Part shown: positions 1 through 10,122 of the stretch, piece after piece | Layout of the letters: each line of letters begins with the position of its first letter | How positions within the stretch are numbered: the first letter of the stretch is position 1 | Origin: Leptospira noumeaensis | Lineage (GTDB): Bacteria; Spirochaetota; Leptospiria; Leptospirales; Leptospiraceae | Length of the DNA: 64,000 nucleotides | Direction: 5' to 3' | Assembly (NCBI RefSeq): GCF_004770765.1 | Contig: NZ_RQFK01000033.1 | Span: forward strand, 310,001-374,000 | Program-made: the position numbers and the translations under genes | The notes under the pieces: generated by a model | Seen by the model: the letters and a program-made list of their open reading frames with translations, nothing else | Told to the model about the DNA's origin: nothing | Database searches by the model: none

Positions 1-156
1 TTGTACTATTTTTATACAACTCGAGGTAACTCCTTACCCAAAGTTTGGATGGTAAGATCTCCCCATTCTGTCTTGACAATCTCACCCAACACACGAGCCT
101 TACCCTAGTGATCCGTCGGCAAAACCTTCGGACGTACCAATGACATAAGGAAATCC
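1..156. other. Upstream region of sucC, no confident gene
   Basis: I see no complete gene here. A good ribosome binding site (AAGGAAA) lies just before the sucC ATG at 157. On the minus strand, one frame from about 149 down to 12 reads like protein, but it is interrupted by an in-frame TAG at 105-107. It could be a decayed short gene or chance. The end of a gene from beyond the window edge cannot be excluded. Confidence 0.4.
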
Positions 157-1326
157 ATGAAAGTCCACGAATACCAGGCCAAAGAAATCCTACGTAGACA
201 CAATGCCAACGTTCCCTTCGGAAAGGTCATCGACACAGTCGGTGATTTCGAAAAGGCATACAGCGAAGTTGTCCAAAAATCACCCGTAGTGGTGGTGAAA
301 GCCCAAATCCACGCTGGTGGACGAGGAAAAGGTGGCGGTGTCAAGGTTGCCAAAACCAAAGAAGACGCTAAAGCCGCTGCTGAGAGAATTCTCGGGATGC
401 AACTCATCACCCCTCAAACCGGTGAAGAAGGAAAAAAAGTTCTAAAAATCTATTTGGAACAAGGTCTTGAAATCGCAAAAGAATACTACCTTTCCATCCT
501 ACTCGATCGTGCTTTCCGCAAAACCATCATTATGGCTTCTACCGAAGGTGGAATGGAAATCGAGGAAGTTGCAGAAACTCATCCAGAAAAAATCATCAAA
601 ATCCAAATTGATCCAGGAATCGGAATCCAAGGTTCTCAAATCCGTGAACTCGCATTTGCTTTAGGAATCCCAGCGGAGGCTCAAAAGTCCTTCTCTGCTC
701 TTGTAAACTCAATTTACAACGCATACATCAAAGAAGATGCAGCGCTATTGGAAATCAACCCCCTCATCCTAACAAAACAAAACGAAATCGTTGCCGGTGA
801 CTGCAAGATGGACTTGGATGAAAACGCACTCTATCGCCACCCTGAAAACGAAGCTCTTCGTGATATCTCCGAAGAAGATCCATATGAAGTAAAAGCAAAA
901 GAATACAACCTCAACTACGTAAAGTTAGATGGTAACATTGGTTGTATGGTAAATGGTGCAGGTCTTGCTATGGCAACTATGGACATCGTAAAGTTAGCTG
1001 GTGCTGAACCTGCAAACTTTTTGGACGTCGGAGGTGGAGCAAACCCTACTACTGTAGAAAACGGTTTCCGTCTTATCCTTTCTGATCCAAACGTAAAAGG
1101 TATCTTTGTAAACGTATTCGGTGGTATCGTTCGTTGTGACCGAGTGGCTCTTGGAATTATAGAAGCTACAAAAAAGGTAAATGTATCGGTTCCAGTAGTG
1201 GTTCGATTGAAAGGAACCAATGCGGAAGAAGGAAAAAAAATCCTGAACGAATCCGGTATGAACATTGTGGGAGTGGAAGGACTCCGTGAAGCGGCAGACA
1301 AAATCGTCTCCCTAATCAAAAAATAG
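157..1326 (+). CDS. sucC: Succinyl-CoA ligase (ADP/GDP-forming) subunit beta
   Basis: Beta subunit of succinyl-CoA synthetase, which interconverts succinyl-CoA and succinate with substrate-level NTP synthesis in the TCA cycle (cytoplasmic). The 389 residues match the usual length. The N-terminal half is an ATP-grasp domain with the conserved LEINPLI motif. The C-terminal ligase domain shows FLDVGGGAN (about residue 288) and GGIVRCD (about residue 322). The ATG at 157 has AAGGAAA upstream. sucD follows after 12 bases, so the heterotetramer subunits are co-expressed. Nothing is unusual about the gene. Confidence 0.97.
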   Translation: MKVHEYQAKEILRRHNANVPFGKVIDTVGDFEKAYSEVVQKSPVVVVKAQIHAGGRGKGGGVKVAKTKEDAKAAAERILGMQLITPQTGEEGKKVLKIYLEQGLEIAKEYYLSILLDRAFRKTIIMASTEGGMEIEEVAETHPEKIIKIQIDPGIGIQGSQIRELAFALGIPAEAQKSFSALVNSIYNAYIKEDAALLEINPLILTKQNEIVAGDCKMDLDENALYRHPENEALRDISEEDPYEVKAKEYNLNYVKLDGNIGCMVNGAGLAMATMDIVKLAGAEPANFLDVGGGANPTTVENGFRLILSDPNVKGIFVNVFGGIVRCDRVALGIIEATKKVNVSVPVVVRLKGTNAEEGKKILNESGMNIVGVEGLREAADKIVSLIKK

Positions 1327-1338
1327 GAACTATAAAAC

Positions 1339-2229
1339 ATGACTGTATTAGTTGACGCAAACACAAGAGTAGTCGTCCAAGGGATCACCGGTAAGGAAGG
1401 ATCCTTTCATGCGACTCAAATGTTAGAATATGGTACAAAAGTGGTTGCAGGGGTCACTCCAGGCAAAGGCGGACAAACCTGGACTTCCGAAACTGGAAAA
1501 ACAGCTCCCGTTCGTAACACCATTAAAGAAGCGATGATCCAAGATGGTGCAAACGCTGCGATTATCTTTGTTCCACCTCCATTCGCAGCGGATGCGATTT
1601 TAGAAGGAATCTTTGCTGAGATCCCACTTGTGGTTTGTATCACAGAGGGAATCCCGACTCACGATATGCTAAAAGTATATAGCGTACTTCGTAATTCCAA
1701 AACCAAACTGGTTGGACCAAACTGCCCTGGGGTCATCAACCCTCTTCATAAAGTGAAAATGGGAATTATGCCAGGTTTCATCCACACTCCAGGAAAGATC
1801 GGGATCGTTTCTCGTTCTGGAACTTTGACTTATGAATCCGTTGCTTCCTTAACTGCGGCTGGTCTTGGCCAGTCCACTTGTATCGGAATCGGGGGAGACC
1901 CAGTACCAGGAATGAACCATACAGAAGCGGTTCGTCTCCTCAACGAAGATCCAGATACAGAGGGAATCGTAATGATTGGTGAGATCGGTGGAACTTCGGA
2001 AGAAGAAGCTGCTGCTTACATCAAAGCTCACGTGAAAAAACCAGTGGTTGGTTTCATTGCAGGCCAAACAGCTCCTCCAGGAAAACGTATGGGCCATGCC
2101 GGTGCGATCATTTCAGGTGGAATGGGAACTGCCACTTCTAAAATTGCGGCAATGCAAGACGCTGGTGTCAGCATCTGCGCGCACATTGGTGAAGTTGGCG
2201 ATAAAATGAAGGCAGCCCTTAAAAAATAA
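1339..2229 (+). CDS. sucD: Succinyl-CoA ligase subunit alpha
   Basis: Alpha subunit of succinyl-CoA synthetase; it binds CoA and carries the phosphorylated histidine. The 296 residues begin with a Rossmann CoA-binding domain ([12 protein letters not shown] near residue 14). The active-site histidine lies at about residue 253 in [10 protein letters not shown]. It is coupled to sucC with a 12-base gap. Family and length are standard. Confidence 0.97.
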   Translation: MTVLVDANTRVVVQGITGKEGSFHATQMLEYGTKVVAGVTPGKGGQTWTSETGKTAPVRNTIKEAMIQDGANAAIIFVPPPFAADAILEGIFAEIPLVVCITEGIPTHDMLKVYSVLRNSKTKLVGPNCPGVINPLHKVKMGIMPGFIHTPGKIGIVSRSGTLTYESVASLTAAGLGQSTCIGIGGDPVPGMNHTEAVRLLNEDPDTEGIVMIGEIGGTSEEEAAAYIKAHVKKPVVGFIAGQTAPPGKRMGHAGAIISGGMGTATSKIAAMQDAGVSICAHIGEVGDKMKAALKK

Positions 2230-2288
2230 GGGTTTGCCTCAAAAAAAAAACAGCTATTCAAGGGGAATGGGGAGTCTGAATTAAGAGT

Positions 2289-3830
2289 ATGGAACAACGT
2301 TCATGGGTTTCAAGTACATTGATTCTCCTCGTTTCCGTGGGCCTTTTGGCTGCGGAATCTGGAGATAAGGGATTTACACTTAGCTTACAAGACGCAGTCA
2401 AGTATGCCATAGAAAACAACCGCGAGGTCATGCAGGCCCGTTTAGAGTTAGCAAAAGCTGACTCCAACCTCATGAAGTTTGAGGGAAAGTATTCTTGGCG
2501 CGCTCTTTCTAAAGCGGAATTGGATGAAAAAAAATTCCCTTTCAACCAAAACAATATCTTTACGGGAACAAAAACCCAAACCACCACTTATAGTGCTGGA
2601 CTCGAAAAACTATTCACAACAGGAACTTACTTCAAACTAGAAGCCAAGTCGCAACGTTTTGACTCAAACGCTTTTGAAGATCCAAACAAAACTCCTGCGG
2701 GATTTACTGCTCTTGGACTTCCACCGTTATACACTGATACCCTTTCTGTCACCATTGCACAGGATTTACTAAAAAATGCTTTTGGTGCTAACGAAAGGAA
2801 TATGGAAAAAATCCTAGAAAACCAAACAGAGATCATGCGCGAGCAAATGGAAGACCAAGTCGCAAACAAAGTGGTAGCCACTCTTGTTGACTATTGGAAC
2901 TACTCTGTAAAGGAATCAGGATACCAAACCTTCGAACAACTTTTAAAAAATACAAAAACCGTTCGTGACTTAACCATTCGGAAACAAGGACTCGGACTTT
3001 CTGAAAGTTTCGAAGTCAACCAGTGGAATGCCCTCCTCTCTCAAGTGGAAGGACAGATGGCACAGGCTGTTGCTGAAAAAGAAGAAGCACGAAGAAAACT
3101 GATTCGTTCTTTGAACCTTCCCGAAGATACTGTTTTCCAAAAAACAACTCCACTTTCGGAAACTCTTCCAACAAAGCTGGATTACGCAGCAGATATCGAT
3201 TACGCATACAAACATAGAGCCGATTTCAAAGCCATTGTTCGCAAAAAAGAAAATGCAGAACTCTCTATGAAAACTGCAAAAAACGAAGCGCTTCCTAGTT
3301 TGAAAGCAGCGGGAACTTACGGATACCAAGCACAAAATTTGGTTAGCCCACAAAACAATTATACTGACAAGGGAGCAGGTGTGTTTTCATACCAATACCC
3401 TGTGATGCAAGGGTCTTTAGATCTAAGTTATCCAATTATGGACAAAGGTGTGAAGGCTGGAATTCGAGATGCAGAAATCCAAAAACGCCAGGTATCTTTG
3501 GAAGAAGCAGACCTGACAAAGGCAGTTTCTGATGATGTCAAAACAAGAATCGATATTTTAAAAGCATCTTTCCAAGTGATGGAAAATGCAAAACGCACAG
3601 AAGAAGAATCTAAAAAATACTACAACGGTGTTTTGCGTTCTTTCCAACAAGGAAGGTTCAATGCATTGGCAGTTAAAAATGCTTTAGACACTCATGTGCA
3701 AGACCAGTTGTCCCTAGTTCGAGCAAAAGTTGACTACAATATCAATTTACATCGCTACTATGTTGCTAAAAATGCATTGTTTGAAGAATACGGAGTGGAA
3801 AGATCCAAACTCCTACCTGAAAATCTTTAA
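2289..3830 (+). CDS. TolC family outer-membrane efflux protein
   Basis: Predicted outer-membrane channel of the OEP/TolC family, the exit duct for tripartite efflux or type I secretion. The 513 residues start with a signal peptide (hydrophobic stretch ending near AAESGDKG). Two long helical halves follow, rich in heptad-like Glu/Lys/Ala segments, separated by strand-like segments (about 95-165 and 340-395), as expected of the duplicated TolC fold. No partner periplasmic adaptor or inner-membrane pump is adjacent, so the substrate cannot be inferred. It begins 59 bases after sucD and is followed closely by an SH3-like protein. Confidence 0.85.
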   Translation: MEQRSWVSSTLILLVSVGLLAAESGDKGFTLSLQDAVKYAIENNREVMQARLELAKADSNLMKFEGKYSWRALSKAELDEKKFPFNQNNIFTGTKTQTTTYSAGLEKLFTTGTYFKLEAKSQRFDSNAFEDPNKTPAGFTALGLPPLYTDTLSVTIAQDLLKNAFGANERNMEKILENQTEIMREQMEDQVANKVVATLVDYWNYSVKESGYQTFEQLLKNTKTVRDLTIRKQGLGLSESFEVNQWNALLSQVEGQMAQAVAEKEEARRKLIRSLNLPEDTVFQKTTPLSETLPTKLDYAADIDYAYKHRADFKAIVRKKENAELSMKTAKNEALPSLKAAGTYGYQAQNLVSPQNNYTDKGAGVFSYQYPVMQGSLDLSYPIMDKGVKAGIRDAEIQKRQVSLEEADLTKAVSDDVKTRIDILKASFQVMENAKRTEEESKKYYNGVLRSFQQGRFNALAVKNALDTHVQDQLSLVRAKVDYNINLHRYYVAKNALFEEYGVERSKLLPENL

Positions 3831-3851
3831 TTAAAGAAACGGGAGAATCAT

Positions 3852-5306
3852 TTGATTAGATCCCGTGTGTTTTTTGCCCTTGCTCTTCTTTTTTCATTCA
3901 TAGTCATTGTTACCTATGCCTTTGTTGACTTTCGAGAAAGAGAAGACAAGGCGTATGACCTTTATCAATCGGAATCCTACCTCAAAGTTCTAAAACTCTA
4001 CTCCGATACAGAAATTCCTTCCAGTGAATTAGAACTTACCATTCTATCCCAAACCATTTCCCAGTTAGAAAAAAAACTAAACGAAAAAGGTTCACCAAAA
4101 GATCTTATTTCTTTTTTCAAAAAAAGTTCCTTAACCAAACTCATCGAATGGGAAACCACCAGAGGAACCTATTACCATATTGAAGACCCATATTTTTCGC
4201 ATTTGAAAAAACATGGAGATGGATACAAAAGGGCCCTCATCACTAAAATTGGAACTTTATCCAAACCCATTCCGAAATCGGAAGTCACCCACCTCCTCCT
4301 CTTACTCATCTTAGAAGACCCACGAGGTATGGAGGAGAGTTTCAGTCGGTCACTGGCAAACCTACTCAGTTTTCCTTTTGAACCAATCGGTGAAATCGAA
4401 TCGGAATTTTTACTCCAGAGTTTACACTTCTTAGCCAATACACCGAATACCCTTCTCTCCCACCAAACAGCTACCATACGAGGAAAAAATGTAAACCTCC
4501 GGAGTGGCCCTGGACGTGAAAATGCAGAAGTGGGAAAAATCAGCGAACCCGAACTTAGTTTTTGTTTAGAAGAAGATGCCGGCACAGAAACCATCGCTGG
4601 CCATAACGGTCATTGGAAACGTTGTTACTTTCCTAACTTACAAAAATCAGCTTGGATCTTTTCTGGATTTTTAACAGAAGTGCCACCAAATCCAAACATC
4701 GTTGCCGAATTTGAAAAACGTTTTAAGGCTGTAGACAATGAGGTGCGAATCGATTTCGAAGGTTGGAACGGGAACCAAATCCCATCCACTTTTTTTGGGA
4801 CTTACATTCCTAGAGAATCTGTCAGGGTTTCAGGAGAAACAGGATTTCCCATCTATGGAAAATCAAAAGGATCCAAAGGCACCGAACGGATTTGTAAAAA
4901 ACTATCAGGTGATAAAAACTATTTTGAGTTTTCGTTTAGCCCTACAGACTCCGAAGTTCCTATCAGCTTTTTAGAACTCCATTTAAACTATGACAACCGA
5001 GAACACCTTGCCTATTCCATCTCCCTGGATAAAGAATCCATTTGGGTAAATAAAAATCGATATGTCCTCGACGGCGAAAAAAGAAGAGAAAATCTGTCCT
5101 TACACATTGAATCCCGAGACGGGGACAAATGGAACGCAAGCCTCTGGAGGCGAAATACAGGACTCATTCAGTCCATTCGTTCCTTCCCTATGGATGAATC
5201 AGCCTTGGTGTCTGGCCGGTATTCCTGGGAAATTTGTCTCCCACTGACAAAGGAACCAAATCGGGAACAAGTGTTACTCTTTGAAATTAGAACGGGAATC
5301 CATTAG
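3852..5306 (+). CDS. SH3-domain envelope protein
   Basis: A 484-residue protein with an N-terminal membrane anchor or signal (hydrophobic residues 6-24) and a predicted periplasmic body. A bacterial SH3-like domain lies at about 206-275, recognised by the RGKNVNLRSGPGRENAEVG motif and a closing WIFSGFL. Such domains usually bind peptidoglycan or peptide ligands. The N-terminal 200 residues are helical and the last 200 look beta-rich; neither matches a family I recognise. The start is a TTG at 3852 behind GGGAG. It overlaps no neighbour and is followed 13 bases later by the FmdB-like gene. Confidence 0.7.
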   Translation: MIRSRVFFALALLFSFIVIVTYAFVDFREREDKAYDLYQSESYLKVLKLYSDTEIPSSELELTILSQTISQLEKKLNEKGSPKDLISFFKKSSLTKLIEWETTRGTYYHIEDPYFSHLKKHGDGYKRALITKIGTLSKPIPKSEVTHLLLLLILEDPRGMEESFSRSLANLLSFPFEPIGEIESEFLLQSLHFLANTPNTLLSHQTATIRGKNVNLRSGPGRENAEVGKISEPELSFCLEEDAGTETIAGHNGHWKRCYFPNLQKSAWIFSGFLTEVPPNPNIVAEFEKRFKAVDNEVRIDFEGWNGNQIPSTFFGTYIPRESVRVSGETGFPIYGKSKGSKGTERICKKLSGDKNYFEFSFSPTDSEVPISFLELHLNYDNREHLAYSISLDKESIWVNKNRYVLDGEKRRENLSLHIESRDGDKWNASLWRRNTGLIQSIRSFPMDESALVSGRYSWEICLPLTKEPNREQVLLFEIRTGIH

Positions 5307-5319
5307 AGGGGGAAAATTT

Positions 5320-5550
5320 ATGGCTACCTACGATTACCATTGTCATACATGTGGAAAAGACTTTGAACACGTTCAATCAATGAAAGATGATGCACTGACC
5401 CTGTGCCTCTGTGGAAAAAATGGATCTGTCGAACGCCGCATTTCCGCTAGTGCCGGAATCATCTTTAAAGGATCTGGATTTTATGTTACCGATTATAAAA
5501 AAGACAGTTCCACGCCATCTTCCGGCAGTACGGATTCTGGATCTAAATAA
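5320..5550 (+). CDS. FmdB family zinc-ribbon protein
   Basis: Small (76-residue) regulatory-type zinc ribbon of the FmdB/CxxC_CxxC_SSSS family. It starts MATYDYHCHTCGKDFEH, and the second cysteine pair is CLC about 20 residues later. The C-terminus is a Ser/Thr/Gly-rich tail (SSTPSSGSTDSG), typical of the family. I chose the ATG at 5320 because AGAGGGGG precedes it and the homology begins exactly there; an upstream TTG in frame would overlap the previous gene. The molecular role of the family is poorly defined. Confidence 0.85.
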   Translation: MATYDYHCHTCGKDFEHVQSMKDDALTLCLCGKNGSVERRISASAGIIFKGSGFYVTDYKKDSSTPSSGSTDSGSK

Positions 5551-5559
5551 GGTTTTTCT

Positions 5560-6420
5560 TTGGCAACCAAAGGCCGATTAGCCATTATTGCTGGTGGTGG
5601 TGAACTACCTCATATCGGAATGTCAGAAGCCTTGGCAGCAGGTGAGGATCCTCTATTTCTTGGCCTCATCGAATCTGATTTCGTCCCACGAGAACACAGT
5701 GCACGGACAATTCCTGTGCACATCACCCAAGTCGGTAAAATACTTAAAACCATCCAAAAAGAAAAAATCTCAAGGATATTAATGCTTGGAAAAGTTCGTA
5801 AAGATCTTCTTTTCCAAAAACTCAAATTTGATTTAAAAGCACTCTCCATCCTTGCTCGCACCATCAATCGCAATGACTATCCCATTTTCCTAGCCATTGC
5901 TGATGAGTTCGAAGCCATGGGTGTCAAAGTCATCTCCCAAAAGATCTACTTACAATCCCTCCTACTTCCCGAAGGAAGATACACTCCCAAAAAGTTTAGT
6001 TCCCAAGAAATAAAGGACATCGACTTTGGAATGTTTTACGCAGAAAAAATGGCCGATTTAGACATCGGGCAAATGGTTGTGGTTTGTGATGAATCCGTCA
6101 TTGCAGTAGAAGCTGTAGAAGGGACCGATGAAACCATCAAACGTGGCGGCCAATATACGAAAAAAAAGGGAGATGCGGTTGTCTGTAAAAGTCCAAAAGC
6201 CAAACAAGATGACCGTTTTGACTTACCTACAATTGGAATCCATACCTTCCAAATGATGCTCGAAAGTGGTTGTAAAACACTTTGTATACGAGAAGGAGAA
6301 ACTTTAGTAGTGGATCCAAAAACGGCGATTGAATTTGCCACCAAACACAAATTAAACTTCTGTGTCTTAGGAAAAAGTGGAAGTAAGGTTCTCAATGGTA
6401 ACCAAAAAAAAATCCCATAG
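5560..6420 (+). CDS. lpxI: UDP-2,3-diacylglucosamine pyrophosphatase, LpxI type
   Basis: LpxI hydrolyses UDP-2,3-diacylglucosamine to lipid X plus UMP in lipid A synthesis, replacing LpxH in many non-enteric bacteria. The 286 residues show the family hallmarks: N-terminal IIAGGGELP, the central AVEAVEGTDETIKRGG signature, and the DLPTIGIHT segment near the C-terminus. The start is a TTG at 5560. The next gene is lpxB, which uses the LpxI product, and the two overlap, so the context supports the call strongly. Confidence 0.93.
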   Translation: MATKGRLAIIAGGGELPHIGMSEALAAGEDPLFLGLIESDFVPREHSARTIPVHITQVGKILKTIQKEKISRILMLGKVRKDLLFQKLKFDLKALSILARTINRNDYPIFLAIADEFEAMGVKVISQKIYLQSLLLPEGRYTPKKFSSQEIKDIDFGMFYAEKMADLDIGQMVVVCDESVIAVEAVEGTDETIKRGGQYTKKKGDAVVCKSPKAKQDDRFDLPTIGIHTFQMMLESGCKTLCIREGETLVVDPKTAIEFATKHKLNFCVLGKSGSKVLNGNQKKIP

Positions 6421-7606
6421 TCAAGAGTCAGACAAAAACATTCTAGTCATTGCCGGTGAACATTCCGGCGATTTACTCGGAGCCGATTTATTACAAGAAT
6501 TGTCCATCCTGGAACCAGAATACAAATTCTATGGAATTGGTGGGGAAGGAATGATCGGACAGGGCCTTGAATCTATGGAAGAACTGGAACACTTAAGTGT
6601 CATTGGATTCTCTGAAGCTCTAAAAAAATATAGTTTCTTAAAAAAGATTTTTTACCGCGTTCTTGATGAAACCGCTCAAAGGCCTACGAAACTTGCCATT
6701 CTAATTGATTATCCTGGATTTAATCTTCGTTTGGCGAAGGAATTAAAACTTCGAGGAATCCCTACGGTGTTTTATGTATCTCCACAGATTTGGGCTTGGA
6801 AGTTCAATCGAATTTATTTTATCAAAGAACAGATTGCACTCATGCTCACCCTCTTCCGATTTGAAGAAGAGATTTATACAGAATACGGCGTGAATGCTAA
6901 ATTTGTGGGCCATCCCATCACCAAACGAATTCCTGAAAAATTAAAAAAGGAACCGGTGATCACTGAAAAACTTCCCGACTCGCACCATGGATACACTGTG
7001 GGACTCCTACCTGGTTCTAGAAAAGGAGAAATTCGTAGGCTGATTGATCCCATCCTCGGAACGGCTACCCTTCTTCACGAAAAGTGCAAATTGGAAAAAA
7101 AGAAAGTGGTATTTCTACTTCCAAATATCAATGCCAAAGAAGAACCTTTTATTTTAGAAAAAATAGAAGCCCTAAAACAAACCCATCCCGACATCCAAAT
7201 TCATTATTTATGGAATGCATCTCTTCGAGTGATGGAAACAAGCGACCTCCTCCTCATTGCTTCTGGAACAGCCACCTTAGAAGGACTCTATTTTGAAACC
7301 CCGATGGTCATTCTATATAAAGTGAGTCTATTTACTTACCTATTGGGTTCCCTGCTGATGCGTTCCAAGTTCATTGGACTTGCCAATATCCTTTCCGGTG
7401 AGGAAGTTTGTCGGGAAATCACTCAAAACGAATGCCAACCAAAGTATATTTTCGAGGAAGCTTGGAAGATCCTTTCCAATACAAAACTCAGGAATAAAAT
7501 GAAAGGGATCTTACGGGATGCAAAAGAAAGGGAACTCGGAACTACCAATGCTTCCAAAAAGGCGGCAAAGGAAATCCAATCACTCCTGAGATCCCTTCCG
7601 AATTAA
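6395..7606 (+). CDS. lpxB: Lipid-A-disaccharide synthase
   Basis: LpxB (GT19 family) condenses lipid X with UDP-2,3-diacylglucosamine to form the lipid A disaccharide at the inner membrane. The N-terminal family motif GEHSGDLLGADL (residues about 21-32) is present, as are VGHPITKRIP, LLPGSRKGEIRR and the donor-site SGTATLEGLYFETPMV. I prefer the ATG at 6395 (preceded by GTAAGG) over an in-frame GTG at 6377; either start overlaps lpxI. Its 3' end overlaps the convergent lipoprotein gene by 27 bases. Confidence 0.95.
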   Translation: MVTKKKSHSQESDKNILVIAGEHSGDLLGADLLQELSILEPEYKFYGIGGEGMIGQGLESMEELEHLSVIGFSEALKKYSFLKKIFYRVLDETAQRPTKLAILIDYPGFNLRLAKELKLRGIPTVFYVSPQIWAWKFNRIYFIKEQIALMLTLFRFEEEIYTEYGVNAKFVGHPITKRIPEKLKKEPVITEKLPDSHHGYTVGLLPGSRKGEIRRLIDPILGTATLLHEKCKLEKKKVVFLLPNINAKEEPFILEKIEALKQTHPDIQIHYLWNASLRVMETSDLLLIASGTATLEGLYFETPMVILYKVSLFTYLLGSLLMRSKFIGLANILSGEEVCREITQNECQPKYIFEEAWKILSNTKLRNKMKGILRDAKERELGTTNASKKAAKEIQSLLRSLPN

Positions 7607-7948
7607 CCGCACCACTCGATTTTCCCAAGTTCCTATCCAGGATTTGGGTTTTAGGTCTGAATACAAAAAATACCCTTTGATGGTTTCTTCATCACTGGGA
7701 CGTAAGCGAATTCCTACAGAATCCAATTCCAAACTAAGGCCTTCTGTTCCGTTCCAAAGGACAGTTTGATCTTCTGGTTGGATTTTGATTACATGAGTTT
7801 TATTTTCCCATTCCAAAACCCACTCCCCACCAAACGCCGGTAAACTGGAAGCCTCAGGAGCCGTATCAGCAGGATTTTTTTTATCCTGGCAACCAATAGA
7901 AAATAAGAATAAAAAAAGAATACTGAGAGAAACTATTTGATAACGCAT
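7580..7948 (-). CDS. Putative small lipoprotein
   Basis: A 122-residue protein with a signal peptide ending in a lipobox-like FSIGC (cysteine at residue 20), so probably a lipoprotein. The mature part is about 100 residues and beta-rich (repeated short Trp/Val strands such as GEWVLEWENKT and RLRPSDEETIKG), suggesting a small barrel or lipocalin-like fold. No family is recognised. Its start overlaps the end of the AsmA-like gene by 16 bases, so the two are probably translated together. Its 3' end overlaps lpxB on the other strand. Confidence 0.65.
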   Translation of the reverse strand: MRYQIVSLSILFLFLFSIGCQDKKNPADTAPEASSLPAFGGEWVLEWENKTHVIKIQPEDQTVLWNGTEGLSLELDSVGIRLRPSDEETIKGYFLYSDLKPKSWIGTWENRVVRLIRKGSQE

Positions 7949-10116
7949 TTATTATCCTCTTCTGAAAAACTAAAAGTTCCCCGAGATTCGCCGACTAGAC
8001 CATACGCGGTAAAACCATAGTTTCCATTTTTATTATTTCCGTATCCTTTCAGATCCAAAGATTCACTGGAAACCACCAGGTTCGAAATATAATCCATATC
8101 CGAATACCGACTCAAATCAAATTCCATTTGAAAGGGTTTTTTAAAGGGTGTGAGATCCATTTCTAATTTAGAAATTAAATCGGCTTCTTTAAAACTCACG
8201 CCAAATAGTTTTAGAAAATAAGAAGTTCTAGCATCTTTATGTAGAGTATAATAATCGCTTCCAATACTATTAAAACTATAATCCAAACTGACTTCCGAAG
8301 GTTTTAATTCCGCACCACAAAGATGCATCCAAGGATCAGACCAAGGATATTCGTTCAAAACCAAACTAAAACCAAAGTTGGGAGTTTTACTCGCAAAATA
8401 AGAAATCATAGAAACCTTGGAACCAGTATTTCCCAAGGCCAAATTAAAATTCATTCGCCCATCTTTTACTTGTAGATTACCCTTTGCTTCTCCAAGTGAT
8501 TTTGAGCCGCTATAAGGAAAATAATTTCCAACAGCAATTCCCAAGTCCAAATTCATCGATTCCAAAAAGTATTTATAAACCTTTGTTTGGTAAAAATATT
8601 CTTCTGGAATCAACTTCTCCTGGCGTTCCCTGATTTCTTCTAAGGTTTCTTTTTTCCAGTCTTCATACAAAGGTTTCCAATCATTGGCTGTCAGATCTGC
8701 CGTTTTGAAACCCAGTTTGGTTTTTGAATTTAATGGATAATAAAAACTTCCATCTGTCTTTTTAGATCTGCCCCAAACATTCACTCCTCCCCCAGAAAGA
8801 TGGGAAGGTTTACCAAAAACCATAGAATCAAAATTCAAATTCCATTCATTGCCTTCGAGTAAGTTTAGGTTTAAATTTCCATTTTCGATCTGTAAAAGTT
8901 TAGAATCCCATTCGATTTCTGATCCGACAATTGCCCCAACCAAACGGAACCATTTGTTTTTATCTCCTGTTTCCGTGAGGTCTAAATTACCATTGAGATT
9001 ACCGGTTAAAGGTAGAATGAAATTTCCCGAAACATCAGAGATTCGCTCGGTAATTCCTTCTAGAGATTCAATTTGAAATTCAAAATGACGGTCAAAGACA
9101 GGTTCTTTAATGGTTTCTTTTTTGACTGAGGTTTTGATCCGAAAGTCTGTTCCTAAAAATTCCCTATCTTCTTTGTTTTCTGTGAATAAAAACACTTCTC
9201 GGAACCTGAATCCATCGAGTATAAAGTTTTCAAAAAAAGGAACTGGGATGAGTGAATTTTCAAACTCCACATCTCCGCTCGCAGTGAATCCGGAAACAGG
9301 ATCTCGAACCACTTTCCCTTCTCCAGAAAGTACAGCGGAATGTACATTCGAACCAAACAGGTAATTGGTTAAAATGATGGCTTCTTCCGATGGATAATTT
9401 TTCCATTGGAATTCAAATTGGAACTCGTCCAAATTTGTATCAGAAAACTGACCTTCACCCTTAATGCGAGTTGTGTTCGGAATCCAAAACCAACCATTGT
9501 TATATGAAAGGAATAACTTTTTATTTTTGCGTTTTAAAACAATGTCCCAACCTTCTTTCCAATCGACCAAAGTGGAATCGTTTTGTTTTACAGTGAGCCT
9601 TGCATCGTGAAAACGAATGTCTTTTAATTTGTTTTTTTGCGCATATTCGATGAGCTGATTTCTTAAACTTACGTTTTCATTCAAAACCAAATGAGGGCTA
9701 TAAAAATCAATTTGTTCAACTGTGGGAGATTCTTTAAAATAACTAGAGAGACGAAAGGTTACTTTTTTCACCTTCAACATATGGTCGTTAAAGGAAAAGT
9801 CTTCTTCATTCGAAACCACTAGATCCTCGATGATCAGTCCCTCACGAAGAGAAAAATCAAGAACCCCAATGTCTACGGCCTTCCCTAGTTCTTTGTTGAT
9901 GGTAAAAGAGACAACTTTTCTCAATTGGACAAGGGGGATGCGGTAGTTGCGGAGGTAAAATTCCAGACTATAATAGAGTAGGATAAAACAGAAAAAAACA
10001 AAACCTAGGGCCAGAAATGAAAATAGAACCCGCTTGTTTTCACGGATTCTATTCATTAAAATTAGAAAGGATGACCTATACTGCGATAGGCGGTAGGAAG
10101 AAAAGATCCGTTCCAA
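7933..10116 (-). CDS. AsmA-like large membrane-anchored envelope protein
   Basis: A 727-residue protein with one N-terminal transmembrane segment (about residues 30-52) and a very long, beta-rich periplasmic body. The arrangement (anchor, then INKELGKAVDIGVLDFSLREG and repeated ligand-like beta strands) resembles the AsmA/DUF748 group of bridge-like proteins linked to lipid or outer-membrane homeostasis. The assignment rests on architecture and the N-terminal pattern, not a diagnostic motif. The apparent start is TTG at 10116; an ATG at 10056 is an alternative that would keep the anchor. It sits between two lipoprotein genes with short gaps, suggesting one envelope unit. Confidence 0.6.
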   Translation of the reverse strand: MERIFSSYRLSQYRSSFLILMNRIRENKRVLFSFLALGFVFFCFILLYYSLEFYLRNYRIPLVQLRKVVSFTINKELGKAVDIGVLDFSLREGLIIEDLVVSNEEDFSFNDHMLKVKKVTFRLSSYFKESPTVEQIDFYSPHLVLNENVSLRNQLIEYAQKNKLKDIRFHDARLTVKQNDSTLVDWKEGWDIVLKRKNKKLFLSYNNGWFWIPNTTRIKGEGQFSDTNLDEFQFEFQWKNYPSEEAIILTNYLFGSNVHSAVLSGEGKVVRDPVSGFTASGDVEFENSLIPVPFFENFILDGFRFREVFLFTENKEDREFLGTDFRIKTSVKKETIKEPVFDRHFEFQIESLEGITERISDVSGNFILPLTGNLNGNLDLTETGDKNKWFRLVGAIVGSEIEWDSKLLQIENGNLNLNLLEGNEWNLNFDSMVFGKPSHLSGGGVNVWGRSKKTDGSFYYPLNSKTKLGFKTADLTANDWKPLYEDWKKETLEEIRERQEKLIPEEYFYQTKVYKYFLESMNLDLGIAVGNYFPYSGSKSLGEAKGNLQVKDGRMNFNLALGNTGSKVSMISYFASKTPNFGFSLVLNEYPWSDPWMHLCGAELKPSEVSLDYSFNSIGSDYYTLHKDARTSYFLKLFGVSFKEADLISKLEMDLTPFKKPFQMEFDLSRYSDMDYISNLVVSSESLDLKGYGNNKNGNYGFTAYGLVGESRGTFSFSEEDNKCVIK

Positions 10117-10122
10117 AAGAAC

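Noticed and set aside
915..1388. Open frame antisense to sucC
   Set aside because: It overlaps the conserved C-terminal ligase domain of sucC and the sucD start, and shows no domain.
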